Assembly: GCA_041391925.1 (NCBI GenBank) | Contig: JAWKNA010000004.1 | Location: forward strand, 62,001 to 126,000 | Origin: JBPOFM01 sp041391925 | GTDB lineage: Bacteria; Bacteroidota; Bacteroidia; Flavobacteriales; Flavobacteriaceae | Direction: 5' to 3' | DNA: 64,000 nucleotides | Shown here: positions 35,311-44,930 of the stretch, piece after piece | Layout: each line of letters opens with the position of its first letter | How positions within the stretch are numbered: the stretch's first letter is position 1 | Notes under the pieces: model-generated | What the model was told of the DNA's origin: nothing | The model's database searches: none | The model's input: only the letters and a program-made list of their open reading frames with translations | Position numbers and translations under genes: made by a program

Positions 35311-36536
35311 AAAAGGAAAGGATGGTTTTTGTAACAAATCTTCATTTTAGTCCCAATGGTAATGGTGGACAACAACGCACCTATTTTTTGATAAAGGAAC
35401 TGTCGTTAAATTTTGACCTTATTGTCATTTCACCGTATAAAGCCAATGAACCTGAAATAAAAGATGTAAATGCTGATTTCATAGAAAACAAAGGCGTCCT
35501 CGCCAGAAAATGGATGCAGCAATCATTTCTGGGTAGATTAGTGACCAAATTAGCAACTATTTTATTAAAACTTAAGTCATCTCATTCCAATCCAGTGAAG
35601 TATTACTCTTCATTACAATTAGTTAAACAAATAAAGAATATTAAAAAAGACAAACGATACAACAATGCGGAGATAATTGTGTTTGATACCGTAAGAACAG
35701 TCGAAAAACTTAATAAATCTCTTTTTAAAAAACGTATTCTAAATGCGCACAATTTCGATTCTGAAATTTATGAATATGAGCTCGAGCAGCTGAAAAACAA
35801 AAATGTGTCTCCAGTTGGCATTCTTGACAAATCAAGAGAACTTAAATTTGTTCAAAGCTTTGAGCATCATATTGATTCTTATTTTGATGTTATCTGGACA
35901 TGTAGTAATGAGGATATCAAAAAATTCAAAGAGCACAATCCAAAAACAAACGTCAAGTTTGAGTGTCTGCCAAACGGTTCAGATACTGAATCCAGAAAGC
36001 TTCAAAAGATTAACCATAATTATCAAAAGCTATTATTTGTAGGATCATTAAATTACTTCCCTAATGTGAATGGTTTAAGATGGTTTGTAAAATCCATACT
36101 CAGTAAAGTTCCGAACGATTTTGAACTGACTATAGTGGGAAAATCTCCTAAGGCTGAAGATTTTGATTTTATAAAGCCATTCGCAAATATTAAACTTATT
36201 GGAGAAGTAGATGATGTAGAGCCTTATTATGCACTGAATGATGTGGTAGTTGTTCCATTGTTGGAAGGCAGTGGTACCAGACTTAAAATTATGGAGGCAT
36301 TTTCTTATGGCAAGTTGGTTTTAAGTACAGCAAAAGGTATGGAAGGCATTAGTGCCGTTGATGGTAAGCATTATATTCAATTTGAAGATTTTAATGATTT
36401 TGAAACAAAATATTTGGTAGATTTAAAAAATGGTACGTTTGAATCTCTTCGCAAACAAGCAAGGTTATTGGTAGAAAACCATTACAGTTGGAAAGGAATC
36501 GTATCAGATTATTCAAAAAAGTTATATGGCACATAG
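35307..36536 (+). CDS. Glycosyltransferase, GT4-like
   Basis: A 409-residue GT-B glycosyltransferase. The frame opens with GTG at 35307, overlapping the preceding stop; an ATG at 35322 (MVFVTNLHFSP) is the alternative. The N-terminal acceptor half has GNGGQQRTYFLIKEL. The C-terminal donor half has LLFVGSLNYFPNVNGLRWFV, then DDVEPYYALNDVVVVPLL and GSGTRLKIMEAFSYGKLVLS, with the Glu of the EX7E-like nucleotide-sugar motif. It should add one sugar to the lipid-linked repeat unit on the cytoplasmic face. The donor and linkage are unknown. It overlaps the next gene by 11 bp. Confidence 0.85.
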   Translation: MKKERMVFVTNLHFSPNGNGGQQRTYFLIKELSLNFDLIVISPYKANEPEIKDVNADFIENKGVLARKWMQQSFLGRLVTKLATILLKLKSSHSNPVKYYSSLQLVKQIKNIKKDKRYNNAEIIVFDTVRTVEKLNKSLFKKRILNAHNFDSEIYEYELEQLKNKNVSPVGILDKSRELKFVQSFEHHIDSYFDVIWTCSNEDIKKFKEHNPKTNVKFECLPNGSDTESRKLQKINHNYQKLLFVGSLNYFPNVNGLRWFVKSILSKVPNDFELTIVGKSPKAEDFDFIKPFANIKLIGEVDDVEPYYALNDVVVVPLLEGSGTRLKIMEAFSYGKLVLSTAKGMEGISAVDGKHYIQFEDFNDFETKYLVDLKNGTFESLRKQARLLVENHYSWKGIVSDYSKKLYGT

Positions 36537-37401
36537 TCCCTTGGTATCCGTTTTAATGACGGTCTATAACAGAGAAAAATACATCAGGCAAGCGATAGAA
36601 AGTGTCATGGCTTCCACCTATGAAGAATGGGAACTGATTATTACTGATGATCGGTCTAAAGACAGTTCAGTTTCTATTGCACAAAGTTATGCTGAAAAGG
36701 ACTCACGCATTAAGGTTTATGTCAATGAGCAAAATTTAGGGGATTATCCCAACCGTAATCAGGCAGCATCCTATGCCAAAGGAAAATATTTAAAATATGT
36801 CGATGCTGATGATATGATTTATCCGCATGGTTTAGAACTGTTGGTATATTATATGGAGCAATTTCCTGAAGCGGGTTATGGTCTCTGTTCATTGCCACAG
36901 GATAAGTTTAGAAAATTTCCATTTCAGCTCAATCCGAAGGAGGCATATCTACGGCATTATTTTGAGCAACCCTTATTTCACAAAGCACCACTGTCTTCCA
37001 TCATTAATAGATCAATTTTTGAGAAAGTTGGAGGTTTCACAGGCAAACGGATGTTGGGTGATTTTGAGATGTGGAACATTTTGTCGCAAAATCACAATGT
37101 GGTCTTAATGCCACAAGGTATTGTATGGTATCGCGAACACGATGAACAAGAAATGTCAGACCATAGAAGTGACCCGATGCATCCTTTTAAATATATACTT
37201 TTAGCGGAAGAGCTTATTAAAAGTGATGACTGCCCGTTATCTTCAAATGAAAAAAGTCGAGCCTTAAGAAAAATTGAGAAAAATAAGTCAAGAGCAATTC
37301 TTTCCGCTGTAAAATATCATTCGATAAAAAAAGGAATGGAGTTGAAGAAGGCAAGTCAACTAAATATGTTGCAGGTTTTATCTAATTGTATAAGACGTTG
37401 A
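36526..37401 (+). CDS. Glycosyltransferase family 2
   Basis: A 291-residue GT-A enzyme. The opening PLVSVLMTVYNREKYIRQAIESV is the standard GT2 start. TDDRSKDSS binds the nucleotide, and KYVDADDMIYPHG holds the metal-binding D-x-D. The segment GGFTGKRMLGDFEMWN carries the likely catalytic acidic residue. There is no membrane segment, so it is a cytoplasmic transferase of a single sugar rather than a processive synthase. It overlaps the preceding gene by 11 bp. The region after it is the remnant of a sulfotransferase. Confidence 0.88.
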   Translation: MAHSPLVSVLMTVYNREKYIRQAIESVMASTYEEWELIITDDRSKDSSVSIAQSYAEKDSRIKVYVNEQNLGDYPNRNQAASYAKGKYLKYVDADDMIYPHGLELLVYYMEQFPEAGYGLCSLPQDKFRKFPFQLNPKEAYLRHYFEQPLFHKAPLSSIINRSIFEKVGGFTGKRMLGDFEMWNILSQNHNVVLMPQGIVWYREHDEQEMSDHRSDPMHPFKYILLAEELIKSDDCPLSSNEKSRALRKIEKNKSRAILSAVKYHSIKKGMELKKASQLNMLQVLSNCIRR

Positions 37402-37458
37402 TTATAAAATTGAAGTAGATTTATTGCAAGATTATTAATTTATAATACTTATAAATTT

Positions 37459-37653
37459 AAGGAGAAACCATACTTGAAAAAGTATCAAAAGCATAATTCC
37501 GAAGTTAGAGATTATTTTAAAAAAAGAGATAAAAATTTATTGGTTATAGACTTAACTAAAGATGAAAACAAATTGTAGAAAATTTGTGATTTTGTGGGTT
37601 TAAACATTCCGGAAGTTTCTTTTTTACATGCTAATAATTCCAGAAAAAAATAA
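37459..37653 (+). pseudogene. Sulfotransferase C-terminal remnant
   Basis: An in-frame reading of 64 codons with one internal TAG and a final TAA at 37651-37653. It resembles the C terminus of eukaryote-like/bacterial PAPS sulfotransferases: YQKHNSEVRDYFKKR, then LLVIDLTKDENKL, the stop where the family usually has Trp-Glu-Lys, then KICDFVGLNIPEVSFLHANN. The 5' two-thirds, including the PAPS-binding loop, is absent. A Trp codon TGG changed to TAG would explain the internal stop. It lies between a GT2 gene and an acyltransferase gene. Confidence 0.75.
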
Positions 37654-37664
37654 TCTAAAATATT

Positions 37665-38411
37665 ATGACATTGTTTATTTCTTTAATCAAATTTTATTTA
37701 AACCAGATGCTAAGACGTTTGTTTTGGTTATATAAATTATCAATTTCTGAATTAGGGAGCGGTATTCAATTAGAGTTTCCAATAATCAGAGAAGGCAGAG
37801 GTGATTTGAAGATTGGAAACAATAGTTATATCAGTAAGAATGTGAATTTTGGTATAGATGAGAAGAGTATTTTGATTTTAGGATCCAATTCAAAAATTAA
37901 CAATAATGCTGTGATATTGGTTAATAAAAACTGCAGTTTCACAATAGGAAATGATTTTATATTAGGGGAAGGAACAAGATGTTATGTGAAAAAAGATTGG
38001 AAATTTGGTAACTATGTAAAAATCGAAACCAATTGCTCGATTTTTGGTCGTGAATCCGAAAAGTCAGGAAAGTTGAACATTGGAAACAATAGTAGTATTG
38101 GTGATTATACAATTATAGATGTTGTTGATGATATATATATTGGAAACGATGTCGCTATTGGCCCTAATTCCACACTTTATACTCATGATCATATTTATAC
38201 TGACAAAAACGTTCCAGCATGGAAGGGAGGTCTTATTTCAAAACCGATAATTATTGAGGATGGTGCTTGGGTTGGTTCTGGAGTAACAATTTTGCCGGGA
38301 GTCACAATAGGAAAACGTGCCGTGATTGCTGCAGGTTCAGTCGTTACAAAAAATGTAGAATCCAATTCTATTTATGGGGGAATACCAGCGAAATTTATTA
38401 AGACAATTTAA
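37665..38411 (+). CDS. Left-handed beta-helix acyltransferase (hexapeptide family)
   Basis: A 248-residue protein. A hydrophobic N-terminal stretch (FISLIKFYLNQMLRRLFWLY) may associate with the membrane. From about residue 55 onward, imperfect hexapeptide repeats (LKIGNNSYISKNVNFGI, IGNNSSIGDYTIID, IYIGNDVAIGPNSTL) build the beta helix. THDHIY supplies the catalytic His, and GAWVGSGVTILPGVTIG the acyl-CoA-binding coil. These enzymes O- or N-acetylate sugars of surface glycans. It begins 12 bp after the pseudogene stop and abuts the next gene. The acceptor sugar is unknown. Confidence 0.85.
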   Translation: MTLFISLIKFYLNQMLRRLFWLYKLSISELGSGIQLEFPIIREGRGDLKIGNNSYISKNVNFGIDEKSILILGSNSKINNNAVILVNKNCSFTIGNDFILGEGTRCYVKKDWKFGNYVKIETNCSIFGRESEKSGKLNIGNNSSIGDYTIIDVVDDIYIGNDVAIGPNSTLYTHDHIYTDKNVPAWKGGLISKPIIIEDGAWVGSGVTILPGVTIGKRAVIAAGSVVTKNVESNSIYGGIPAKFIKTI

Positions 38412-39368
38412 ATGCCTAAAGTTTCCGTTATCATCCCTTGTTACAATTCCATCAAGTTCATAAGCGAAACTTTAGATTCTGTATTCAAGCAAACCTATCC
38501 AGCCATTGAAATCATCGTCGTTGATGACAACTCTACAGATGGCTCTTTTGAATATTTGCAATCAGTCGAAAACTCTAATTTCAAAGTCATAAAAAACAAT
38601 AAAAAAGGTGCCTGTGCAGCACGTAATTATGGCTTTGAAGTGTCAACAGGTGATTATATTCAATATTTGGATGCGGACGATCTATTAAGTGTGGATAAGA
38701 TAGAGAAGCAAATAGATGCGCTCCAAAATACCCAAACGAGTGTTGCTGTCTGCAATACAAAACATTTTTATGATACTATTGACCAAGGCAAGATTACTGA
38801 CCAAGATTATTTATTTACAACCTCAGATACCAAATTCTTTTTATTGAATCTATATGGAGCTCAAGGAGCACCAAATATGGTACAAACGAGCGCATGGTTA
38901 ACACCAAGAGAATTAGTTAAACTGGCTGGTCCTTGGGACGAAAACTTAAGCAAAGATCAGGATGGTGAATTTTTCTGCCGCGTGGTTTCAAAAGCAAGCA
39001 AGGTAATTTATGTGCCCAATGTGCTCAATTATTATAGAAAGCACGTAAAGGGCCAAAATATTGCAAATCAAAAGCAAAAAATTCATTTAGAGAGCCAACT
39101 GAAAGCCGTAGATTCTAAATATGTACAACTCAAATCTTTGGAAGATACGAAAGCCTTCAATGCGGCATTCTCTTTACAATATAAATGGATTGCCATCAAT
39201 GCGTATCCAGAATTTAAGGAGATTTCATACAAAGCAATGAAAAAATGTGAAGTTTTGGGAGGCAATAAATATCTACCTGTTTTGGGAGGTAAGGTCATAG
39301 AAACGATTAAATCAGTTTTTGGCTGGCGTGCCGCAAAATGGTTCTCATACTGGGTTCACAAAATCTGA
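38412..39368 (+). CDS. Glycosyltransferase family 2
   Basis: A 318-residue GT-A enzyme beginning PKVSVIIPCYNSIKFISETL. The nucleotide-binding segment VVDDNSTDGSFEYL and the metal motif QYLDADDLLS are intact. DENLSKDQDGEFFCRVVSKA carries the likely catalytic acidic residues, in the ED position of the family. The C-terminal 80 residues are basic and helical. The start codon follows directly on the stop of the acyltransferase gene, so the two are co-transcribed. It probably adds one sugar to the repeat unit; the donor is unknown. Confidence 0.88.
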   Translation: MPKVSVIIPCYNSIKFISETLDSVFKQTYPAIEIIVVDDNSTDGSFEYLQSVENSNFKVIKNNKKGACAARNYGFEVSTGDYIQYLDADDLLSVDKIEKQIDALQNTQTSVAVCNTKHFYDTIDQGKITDQDYLFTTSDTKFFLLNLYGAQGAPNMVQTSAWLTPRELVKLAGPWDENLSKDQDGEFFCRVVSKASKVIYVPNVLNYYRKHVKGQNIANQKQKIHLESQLKAVDSKYVQLKSLEDTKAFNAAFSLQYKWIAINAYPEFKEISYKAMKKCEVLGGNKYLPVLGGKVIETIKSVFGWRAAKWFSYWVHKI

Positions 39369-39411
39369 TCTTAATAAGAATTTCTACCAATATTAATATT
39401 AGCCAAATAAA

Positions 39412-40275
39412 ATGAATTTCCCCGATTACATCATTATAGGTGCTGCCAAATGTGGTACAACTTCCCTTTGCAATTATCTCGACTCACATCCTGATATTCA
39501 AATCACACAACCCAAAGAATTGGATTTTTTCGGTAGAGACGGCATCGAATCGAAATTAAATGCGTATTGTGAACATTTTAAGGAGAAAAATGGTAGATTG
39601 ATTGGTGAGGGATCGGTATCCTATATGCTATATTCTGAATTGGCAGCAAAACAAATCAAAAAATACATTCCAAATGTTAAGATAATAGCCATGCTTCGGA
39701 ATCCTGCTGATAGATTTTATTCCGATTTTTGGTTCAACATCAACAGAGGTGTAATTGTTTATAAAAAGGGGATGTTTGAGGGTGTCATCAATGACACTAT
39801 GCAAGTGCCCTATTCGCCAGTTCATATGATGAGCTATCGCGAGAGCTTAATTTCGAAAGGTAACTATGCATATCATCTAAAACACTATTATGAACATTTT
39901 GACAAAGACCAAATCAAGATTATATTTTTTGAAGATTTTATCAAGGATTCTACTAAAGTCTTGAAATCAGTCTATGATTTTTTAGGTGTCGTAGCGAATG
40001 ATGTGGAAGCACCTTCAGAAATTCACAATAAGACGTTATATCCTGGAAAATTTAATGCGGTTTATGTCGCATGGAAGCATATCAAACCGTACTTACCGAG
40101 AAAATTGGTATTAAGTCAACGAGAGAAATTGGTGAAATTAAAGGATTTTTTCTTTACGGAAAAAAAGGCAGAATTTTCTGCTAAATCGAGAGCGGAATTG
40201 GTGTCTCTTTATGCTGATTCCATTGTGGAATTGGAACAATTGCTAGAGCAAGATTTATCTCATTGGAAAAAATAA
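39412..40275 (+). CDS. PAPS-dependent sulfotransferase (heparan N-sulfotransferase-like)
   Basis: A 287-residue cytoplasmic sulfotransferase. The 5'-phosphosulfate-binding loop is GAAKCGTTSL at residues 10-19. The 3'-phosphate-binding motif is MLRNPADRFYSDFWF (94-108), with R96 and S104. IIFFEDFIKDSTKVLKSVYDFLG is the usual later helix. The family transfers sulfate from PAPS to carbohydrate hydroxyl or amino groups. Together with the Stf0-like gene and the sulfotransferase remnant, this strongly suggests a sulfated polysaccharide, a trait common in marine bacteria. No PAPS-synthesis genes are in the window, so they must lie elsewhere. Confidence 0.88.
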   Translation: MNFPDYIIIGAAKCGTTSLCNYLDSHPDIQITQPKELDFFGRDGIESKLNAYCEHFKEKNGRLIGEGSVSYMLYSELAAKQIKKYIPNVKIIAMLRNPADRFYSDFWFNINRGVIVYKKGMFEGVINDTMQVPYSPVHMMSYRESLISKGNYAYHLKHYYEHFDKDQIKIIFFEDFIKDSTKVLKSVYDFLGVVANDVEAPSEIHNKTLYPGKFNAVYVAWKHIKPYLPRKLVLSQREKLVKLKDFFFTEKKAEFSAKSRAELVSLYADSIVELEQLLEQDLSHWKK

Positions 40276-40350
40276 TTGTCGACCGTCTCAAAAATAGTAT
40301 CTTTCGGATTTTTAGAGCATTGAGATATAACAATCCATAACCGACTATTC

Positions 40351-41229
40351 ATGGCCTTAAGGCATACGATTGATTTTATTTTGAACCATCCCCTGAACAA
40401 AAACCAAAAAGGACAGGCGATTTGGAGGTTTTTAAAGTGGCAGGTGAAATCTCGTGTGAGTTCTAAATCATCGGTTGCCAACTATGGCGAAAAAAGTAAG
40501 ATTATTGTCAAAAAAGGACTCACTGGTGCCACTGGAAATCTCTATTCCGGTTTGCATGAATTTGAGGACATGTCATTCTTACTCCATTTGTTACGAGATA
40601 CAGACATGTTTATTGATGTAGGAGCCAATGTTGGGAGTTATACCATTCTTGGAAGTAACGAACGAGGTGCAGAGACCATTTCTATTGAACCGATTCCACA
40701 AACTTTTGAGATTCTGCAACAGAATGTGCGACTTAACGAAGTAACCTCTCTTGTAACATGCAAGAATATAGGCATGGGAAATGAAAACGGAATTTTGAAA
40801 TTCACTAAATCATTGGATACGGTCAATCATGTTGCAAAAGATTATGATACAGACACTGTAAATGTGAAGGTGGAACGATTTGATGAATTTATCACGCTGC
40901 ATAAACCTACATTAATCAAAATCGATGTAGAAGGATTTGAAACCGAAGTGCTTAATGGTATGAAGATTGCCTTGGCAGACGAGCATTTGAAAGCTATCAT
41001 CATCGAATTGAATGGATCTGGCGGCCGATACGGTTTTGATGAAAATTTGATACATGAGAAATTTTTAGGTCTAGGATTTGTGCCTTTCGCCTACGAACCT
41101 TATGAACGAAAGTTAACAAAACTAGAAAAACAAGGTCCTGACAATACCATTTACATCAAGGATTTGGAGTTTGTTTCCAATAGATTAAAATCTGCAGAGC
41201 CATATACTATCCGAGGACAGAAAATATAA
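40351..41229 (+). CDS. FkbM family methyltransferase
   Basis: A 292-residue SAM-dependent methyltransferase. The SAM-binding loop is MFIDVGANVGSYTIL. EPIPQTFEILQQNVRLN is the acidic post-strand-2 motif, and LIKIDVEGFETEVLNGM is the FkbM signature. KAIIIELNGSG follows as the fourth motif. In surface-glycan clusters these proteins usually O-methylate sugars. Methylation could serve here as a chain-end cap, which would suit the Wzt C-terminal recognition domain, but that is inference. The 75-bp gap before it shows no clear promoter. Confidence 0.88.
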   Translation: MALRHTIDFILNHPLNKNQKGQAIWRFLKWQVKSRVSSKSSVANYGEKSKIIVKKGLTGATGNLYSGLHEFEDMSFLLHLLRDTDMFIDVGANVGSYTILGSNERGAETISIEPIPQTFEILQQNVRLNEVTSLVTCKNIGMGNENGILKFTKSLDTVNHVAKDYDTDTVNVKVERFDEFITLHKPTLIKIDVEGFETEVLNGMKIALADEHLKAIIIELNGSGGRYGFDENLIHEKFLGLGFVPFAYEPYERKLTKLEKQGPDNTIYIKDLEFVSNRLKSAEPYTIRGQKI

Positions 41230-41280
41230 TCTGAATTTAAATCAAGGTCCATTTCCAAATCTCGAATGACATCTTAATTT

Positions 41281-42480
41281 TTGAAAACACAATCTAAAAA
41301 CCTGCTTTTCATTACCACCTCTAGTTTGGCCTCCAACCCAAGATTGGTGAAAGAATTTGAAACACTCAAGAACGATTTTATATGTTTTGTGTTGTGTTTT
41401 AGGCATCACGATTGGAGTTTGGAGCTTTCTGAAGCCATAAAAAAAAGAAATCCAGAGGTTCATTTTATTGAAATCGATAGACGTGTTGAGGTGTTTAAAA
41501 CTTTGGTATCCAAACTGGTTCATAAAGTTTCCATTGTACTTAATGGTCTATTTAAAAAAAACATTCAAGTTTGTGCATTTGCCAGTAATGATAAAACACC
41601 ACAATTATGGTTTCATGCTAAATCATTAGTTGAACAGAACAAGTTTCACCGTGTCATAGCCCATAACCTCGGGGCCTTTTATCCAGCATTGAAAGTAACC
41701 AATATGACAGAAACAGCACTTCAATTGGATATCGAAGATTTTTATCCCGGTGAAGCTCTCTATTTTAATAAAGCCCAAGAACAACAAAACAGAATGCATC
41801 TAATGTTACACAGTTTTTTAAATGCCGATGTTATTACATATGCCTCCAAAGGTATACAGTTGGAATGTGAAAAATACTTTCAAATTGCGGGTCAAACGGA
41901 AACCTCTGTCATACTAAATGCTTTTAACTCCAAAGATTTTAAAAAACCTATTTCACGATTCTCAGACAAAATCACATGTGTTTGGTTCTCTCAACATATT
42001 GGTCCCAATCGTGGACTTGAAACCGTTTTTGAAATTGCTGAACAATTGCCACAGATAGAATTTCATATTATTGGTAACAATAACGTGAGTTTTTTAAATA
42101 AAATGCGTATTTCTGAAAATGTTTTGATACATGATGTCATGGCGCCCTTTAAACTTCATGCATTTTTGGCGAAAATGGATATTGGACTTGCATTAGAGCC
42201 AGGGAAAGATTTAAATAATAAAATAGCACTTTCCAATAAATTGATTGCCTATGCACAAGCTGGCTGTTATGTGATAGCGACCGATACTTATGGGCAGTCG
42301 CAGTTTTTGAGTTCTTTAGATTATCCAGCAGGTGTGGTTATGCAGACATCTTTAGAAGAAACCCTTCGAAATTTGGAAATACGACTTTTAGACATACCTT
42401 CAAAAATTGAAAGATGGGAAAATGCCAAATCATTTTCTTGGGATAATGAACAACTCAAATTAAAAGGACTATTCTCATGA
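41281..42480 (+). CDS. Glycosyltransferase, GT4-like
   Basis: A 399-residue GT-B protein starting with TTG at 41281. The acceptor half opens KNLLFITTSSLASNPRLVKEFETL, the SxxxNPR pattern seen in a set of Bacteroidota glycosyltransferases. The donor half holds CVWFSQHIGPNRGLETVFEIAE and FHIIGNNNVSF. ALEPGKDLNNKIALSNKLIAYAQAGCYVIATDT follows with the typical E/N-K-hydrophobic donor loop. It overlaps the next gene by 4 bp (ATGA). The sugar donor and acceptor are unknown; assignment is to the superfamily only. Confidence 0.78.
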   Translation: MKTQSKNLLFITTSSLASNPRLVKEFETLKNDFICFVLCFRHHDWSLELSEAIKKRNPEVHFIEIDRRVEVFKTLVSKLVHKVSIVLNGLFKKNIQVCAFASNDKTPQLWFHAKSLVEQNKFHRVIAHNLGAFYPALKVTNMTETALQLDIEDFYPGEALYFNKAQEQQNRMHLMLHSFLNADVITYASKGIQLECEKYFQIAGQTETSVILNAFNSKDFKKPISRFSDKITCVWFSQHIGPNRGLETVFEIAEQLPQIEFHIIGNNNVSFLNKMRISENVLIHDVMAPFKLHAFLAKMDIGLALEPGKDLNNKIALSNKLIAYAQAGCYVIATDTYGQSQFLSSLDYPAGVVMQTSLEETLRNLEIRLLDIPSKIERWENAKSFSWDNEQLKLKGLFS

Positions 42481-43727
42481 AAACCGTTCTGATTATCTAT
42501 CCTCATTGGGTGCCTGCGAATTTGGCTGGTGTGCAGCGTCCTCGCCTCATTGGAAATTATTTGAATCAGTTCGGGTGGAAACCACTTCTACTTACTGTGG
42601 AGTCCCAATATTACGAAGAACCATTGGACCCATTGATGAATAAGACAGTTTCTGATGATATAGAAGTAGTTTATACAAAAGCGTATCATGTGACAAAGCC
42701 AAGATTGATTGGCGACATTGGAATTCGTGCCTTTCCGTTTCTTAAAAGGCGTGCTTTACAACTTTGCCAAGAGCGCAACATCGATTTTATTTGGATACCC
42801 ATACCATCCTTCTATACAGCGATTTTAGGAAGGCAACTACATGATAAAACAGGGATTCCATACGGTATAGATTATATAGATCCTTGGGTTCGAGATATTA
42901 CCAATCAAAATGACTTTAGGGCAAAATTGAGTCAATTGGTTGCACGTAATCTTGAGCCCTATGCTGTAAAAAAGGCAGCATTAATCACTGGTGTTTCAAC
43001 ACCTTATTATCAACCCGTCATCGATCGGAATTTTGAGGAAGCGCCTGTACACGCTGGTATGCCCTATGGGTTTGACCCAAATGACCATAGGATTGAGCTG
43101 AGTGATATCCAATTGCCTTGGGATGATTGCCCTAATTGCAAACCATGGATTTATGCTGGTGCGTTTTTACCCAATTCACACTTATTTTTACAATCATTTT
43201 TTGAAACCATTGCGGAATTGAAAAAAGAAGATAGGTGGGATAATCATATCAGGCTTTATTTTGTTGGTACAGGACCTTATCCAGCAAAGAGAATCACGGC
43301 CTATGCTGAAGACTATGGTCTGAGTGATATTGTGACCGAACAGCGCGAACGTTTTCCTTTTTTACATGTACTCAATTTTTTGTCAAAAGCAGATAAAGTG
43401 ATGCTTTTTGGAAGTACGGAAAAACATTACACGGCATCCAAGACCTTCCAGTGTTTGTTGAGCAAGCGACCATTGTTTTCTATGTTGCATGCCGATAGTT
43501 CGGCCGTCGAAGTCATCAAGGCCGCCAAAGCCGATGCGTATTTAATTCCATATCATGAAGGAGATACAAAATCGAATCTTGTGGAACGATTAAGAGGTAG
43601 ACTTATAGATATACAGCATGTAGAAGAATGGCAACCTGACTTAAATTCTTTAAACGATTACACATCTATTCAATCTGCAAAGGTATTAGCAGATGCCATG
43701 ACCAAAGTCATAAATACAGTTAAATGA
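42477..43727 (+). CDS. Glycosyltransferase, GT4-like (paralogue A)
   Basis: A 416-residue GT-B glycosyltransferase opening KTVLIIYPHWVPANLAGVQR, followed by RLIGNYLNQFGWKPLLLTVE. Later blocks include YGIDYIDPWVRDI, IYAGAFLPNSHLFLQSFFE, LYFVGTGPYP and MLFGSTEKHYTASKTFQCLL. It aligns by eye over its whole length with the gene at 44891, so the two are paralogues that bracket an acyltransferase gene. It contains a short Cys pair (DDCPNC) of unknown meaning. The predicted role is sugar addition to the lipid-linked repeat; the donor is unknown. Confidence 0.78.
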   Translation: MKTVLIIYPHWVPANLAGVQRPRLIGNYLNQFGWKPLLLTVESQYYEEPLDPLMNKTVSDDIEVVYTKAYHVTKPRLIGDIGIRAFPFLKRRALQLCQERNIDFIWIPIPSFYTAILGRQLHDKTGIPYGIDYIDPWVRDITNQNDFRAKLSQLVARNLEPYAVKKAALITGVSTPYYQPVIDRNFEEAPVHAGMPYGFDPNDHRIELSDIQLPWDDCPNCKPWIYAGAFLPNSHLFLQSFFETIAELKKEDRWDNHIRLYFVGTGPYPAKRITAYAEDYGLSDIVTEQRERFPFLHVLNFLSKADKVMLFGSTEKHYTASKTFQCLLSKRPLFSMLHADSSAVEVIKAAKADAYLIPYHEGDTKSNLVERLRGRLIDIQHVEEWQPDLNSLNDYTSIQSAKVLADAMTKVINTVK

Positions 43728-43931
43728 AAGCCCAAGCATTTTCATCAAAACAAAAAAATCGAAGGGCTAAACTCCATATATAATTTAAAAAAAGAAATTA
43801 GAATTATTACAAATGTTAAGCGAATGTTAATAAATAATTCAAAATTTGGGACCACTATTTTTTGGTTTTCAATAATTTAATGCATACAACACTATTTAAA
43901 ATTTAATCATAAGCATTTAGAACTAAATCCA
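43728..43931 (+). other. 204-bp gap inside the polysaccharide cluster
   Basis: AT-rich, with only a 19-codon frame at its left edge. It is the longest gap between 40 and 52 kb and may hold an internal promoter, though no good TAnnTTTG box with a partner TTG was found. Confidence 0.35.
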
Positions 43932-44930
43932 TTGGAACATAAAAAGAACTATTTAACTTCGGTTACATTAATAAGAGGCATTGCTGCATTGGCAGTCAGC
44001 TTATTTCATTTTACGAAAGGTTTTATATCCAAAGCACCAGTGGCTGATGCTTTAATGCCCTATGCTTGGATTGGTGTTGAAATATTTTTTGTGATTTCAG
44101 GGTTTGTCATTCCATATATGTTATTAGGAAAACCGTTCAAAACAAAACATTATGGAGGCTACCTACTCAAACGCATCATTAGAATAGAACCCGCTTATTT
44201 GGCCTCTATTGCACTTATTCTTTTATTAAATTATATTTCAAGTCTTTTTTCTGCTTATCAAGGGGCTCCGTTTTCAATATCCGGCTATAATTTAATGCTG
44301 CATTTAGGTTATTTGGTTGATTTCTTTGATGGCACATGGTTGAATCCCGTTTACTGGACCTTGGCCATCGAATTTCAATATTATCTATTGATAGGTTTTC
44401 TACTAATTATTTGGAATAAAAACAATAATTTTTGGACTGTCATTACCTTATTGGCGTTTTTCGCCCTATCTTTTTGGCCCCAGGATGATATCAAATTTTT
44501 CAGAAATACAGATATTTTTACCATTGGTATAATATGTGCCTTTTATAAAAAGGAGTATATAGATAAGCTTTATTTTTTAATTTTTGTAGCTATTGTTGGA
44601 TTTGCTATATACCTCCATCATTCTTATGTTATAGTTATTTTGAGTGTGGGTGCTTCGCTGGGTATTGCGTTTTTGGACAAAATCAGAGACTTCAAATGGC
44701 TGCTTTTCTTTGGGAACATATCCTATTCCCTTTATTTATTGCACATCCCAATTGGTGGTAGAGTTATAAATATTGGAAGACGTTTTGATTTAAACTTCCA
44801 GCTGAAATTAGCAATTATACTAATGGCATTTGTAGTATCCATATTTGCAGCATGGATCTTTTATATATGTATTGAAAAACCATCCCATAAATGGTCAAGA
44901 CGAATCAGTTTGAACATAAAAAAGGATTGA
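43932..44930 (+). CDS. Membrane acyltransferase, family 3 (OafA-like)
   Basis: A 332-residue integral membrane protein starting with TTG. It has about ten hydrophobic helices. The first carries SVTLIRGIAALAVSLFHF, with the conserved R and H of acyltransferase-3 proteins. IGVEIFFVISGFVIPY and NPVYWTLAIEFQYYLLIGF are the other two signature blocks. These enzymes move acetyl or other acyl groups onto surface sugars across the inner membrane. The last 40 bp overlap the long frame of the next gene, so the next gene more likely starts at the TTG at 44927. Confidence 0.88.
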   Translation: MEHKKNYLTSVTLIRGIAALAVSLFHFTKGFISKAPVADALMPYAWIGVEIFFVISGFVIPYMLLGKPFKTKHYGGYLLKRIIRIEPAYLASIALILLLNYISSLFSAYQGAPFSISGYNLMLHLGYLVDFFDGTWLNPVYWTLAIEFQYYLLIGFLLIIWNKNNNFWTVITLLAFFALSFWPQDDIKFFRNTDIFTIGIICAFYKKEYIDKLYFLIFVAIVGFAIYLHHSYVIVILSVGASLGIAFLDKIRDFKWLLFFGNISYSLYLLHIPIGGRVINIGRRFDLNFQLKLAIILMAFVVSIFAAWIFYICIEKPSHKWSRRISLNIKKD

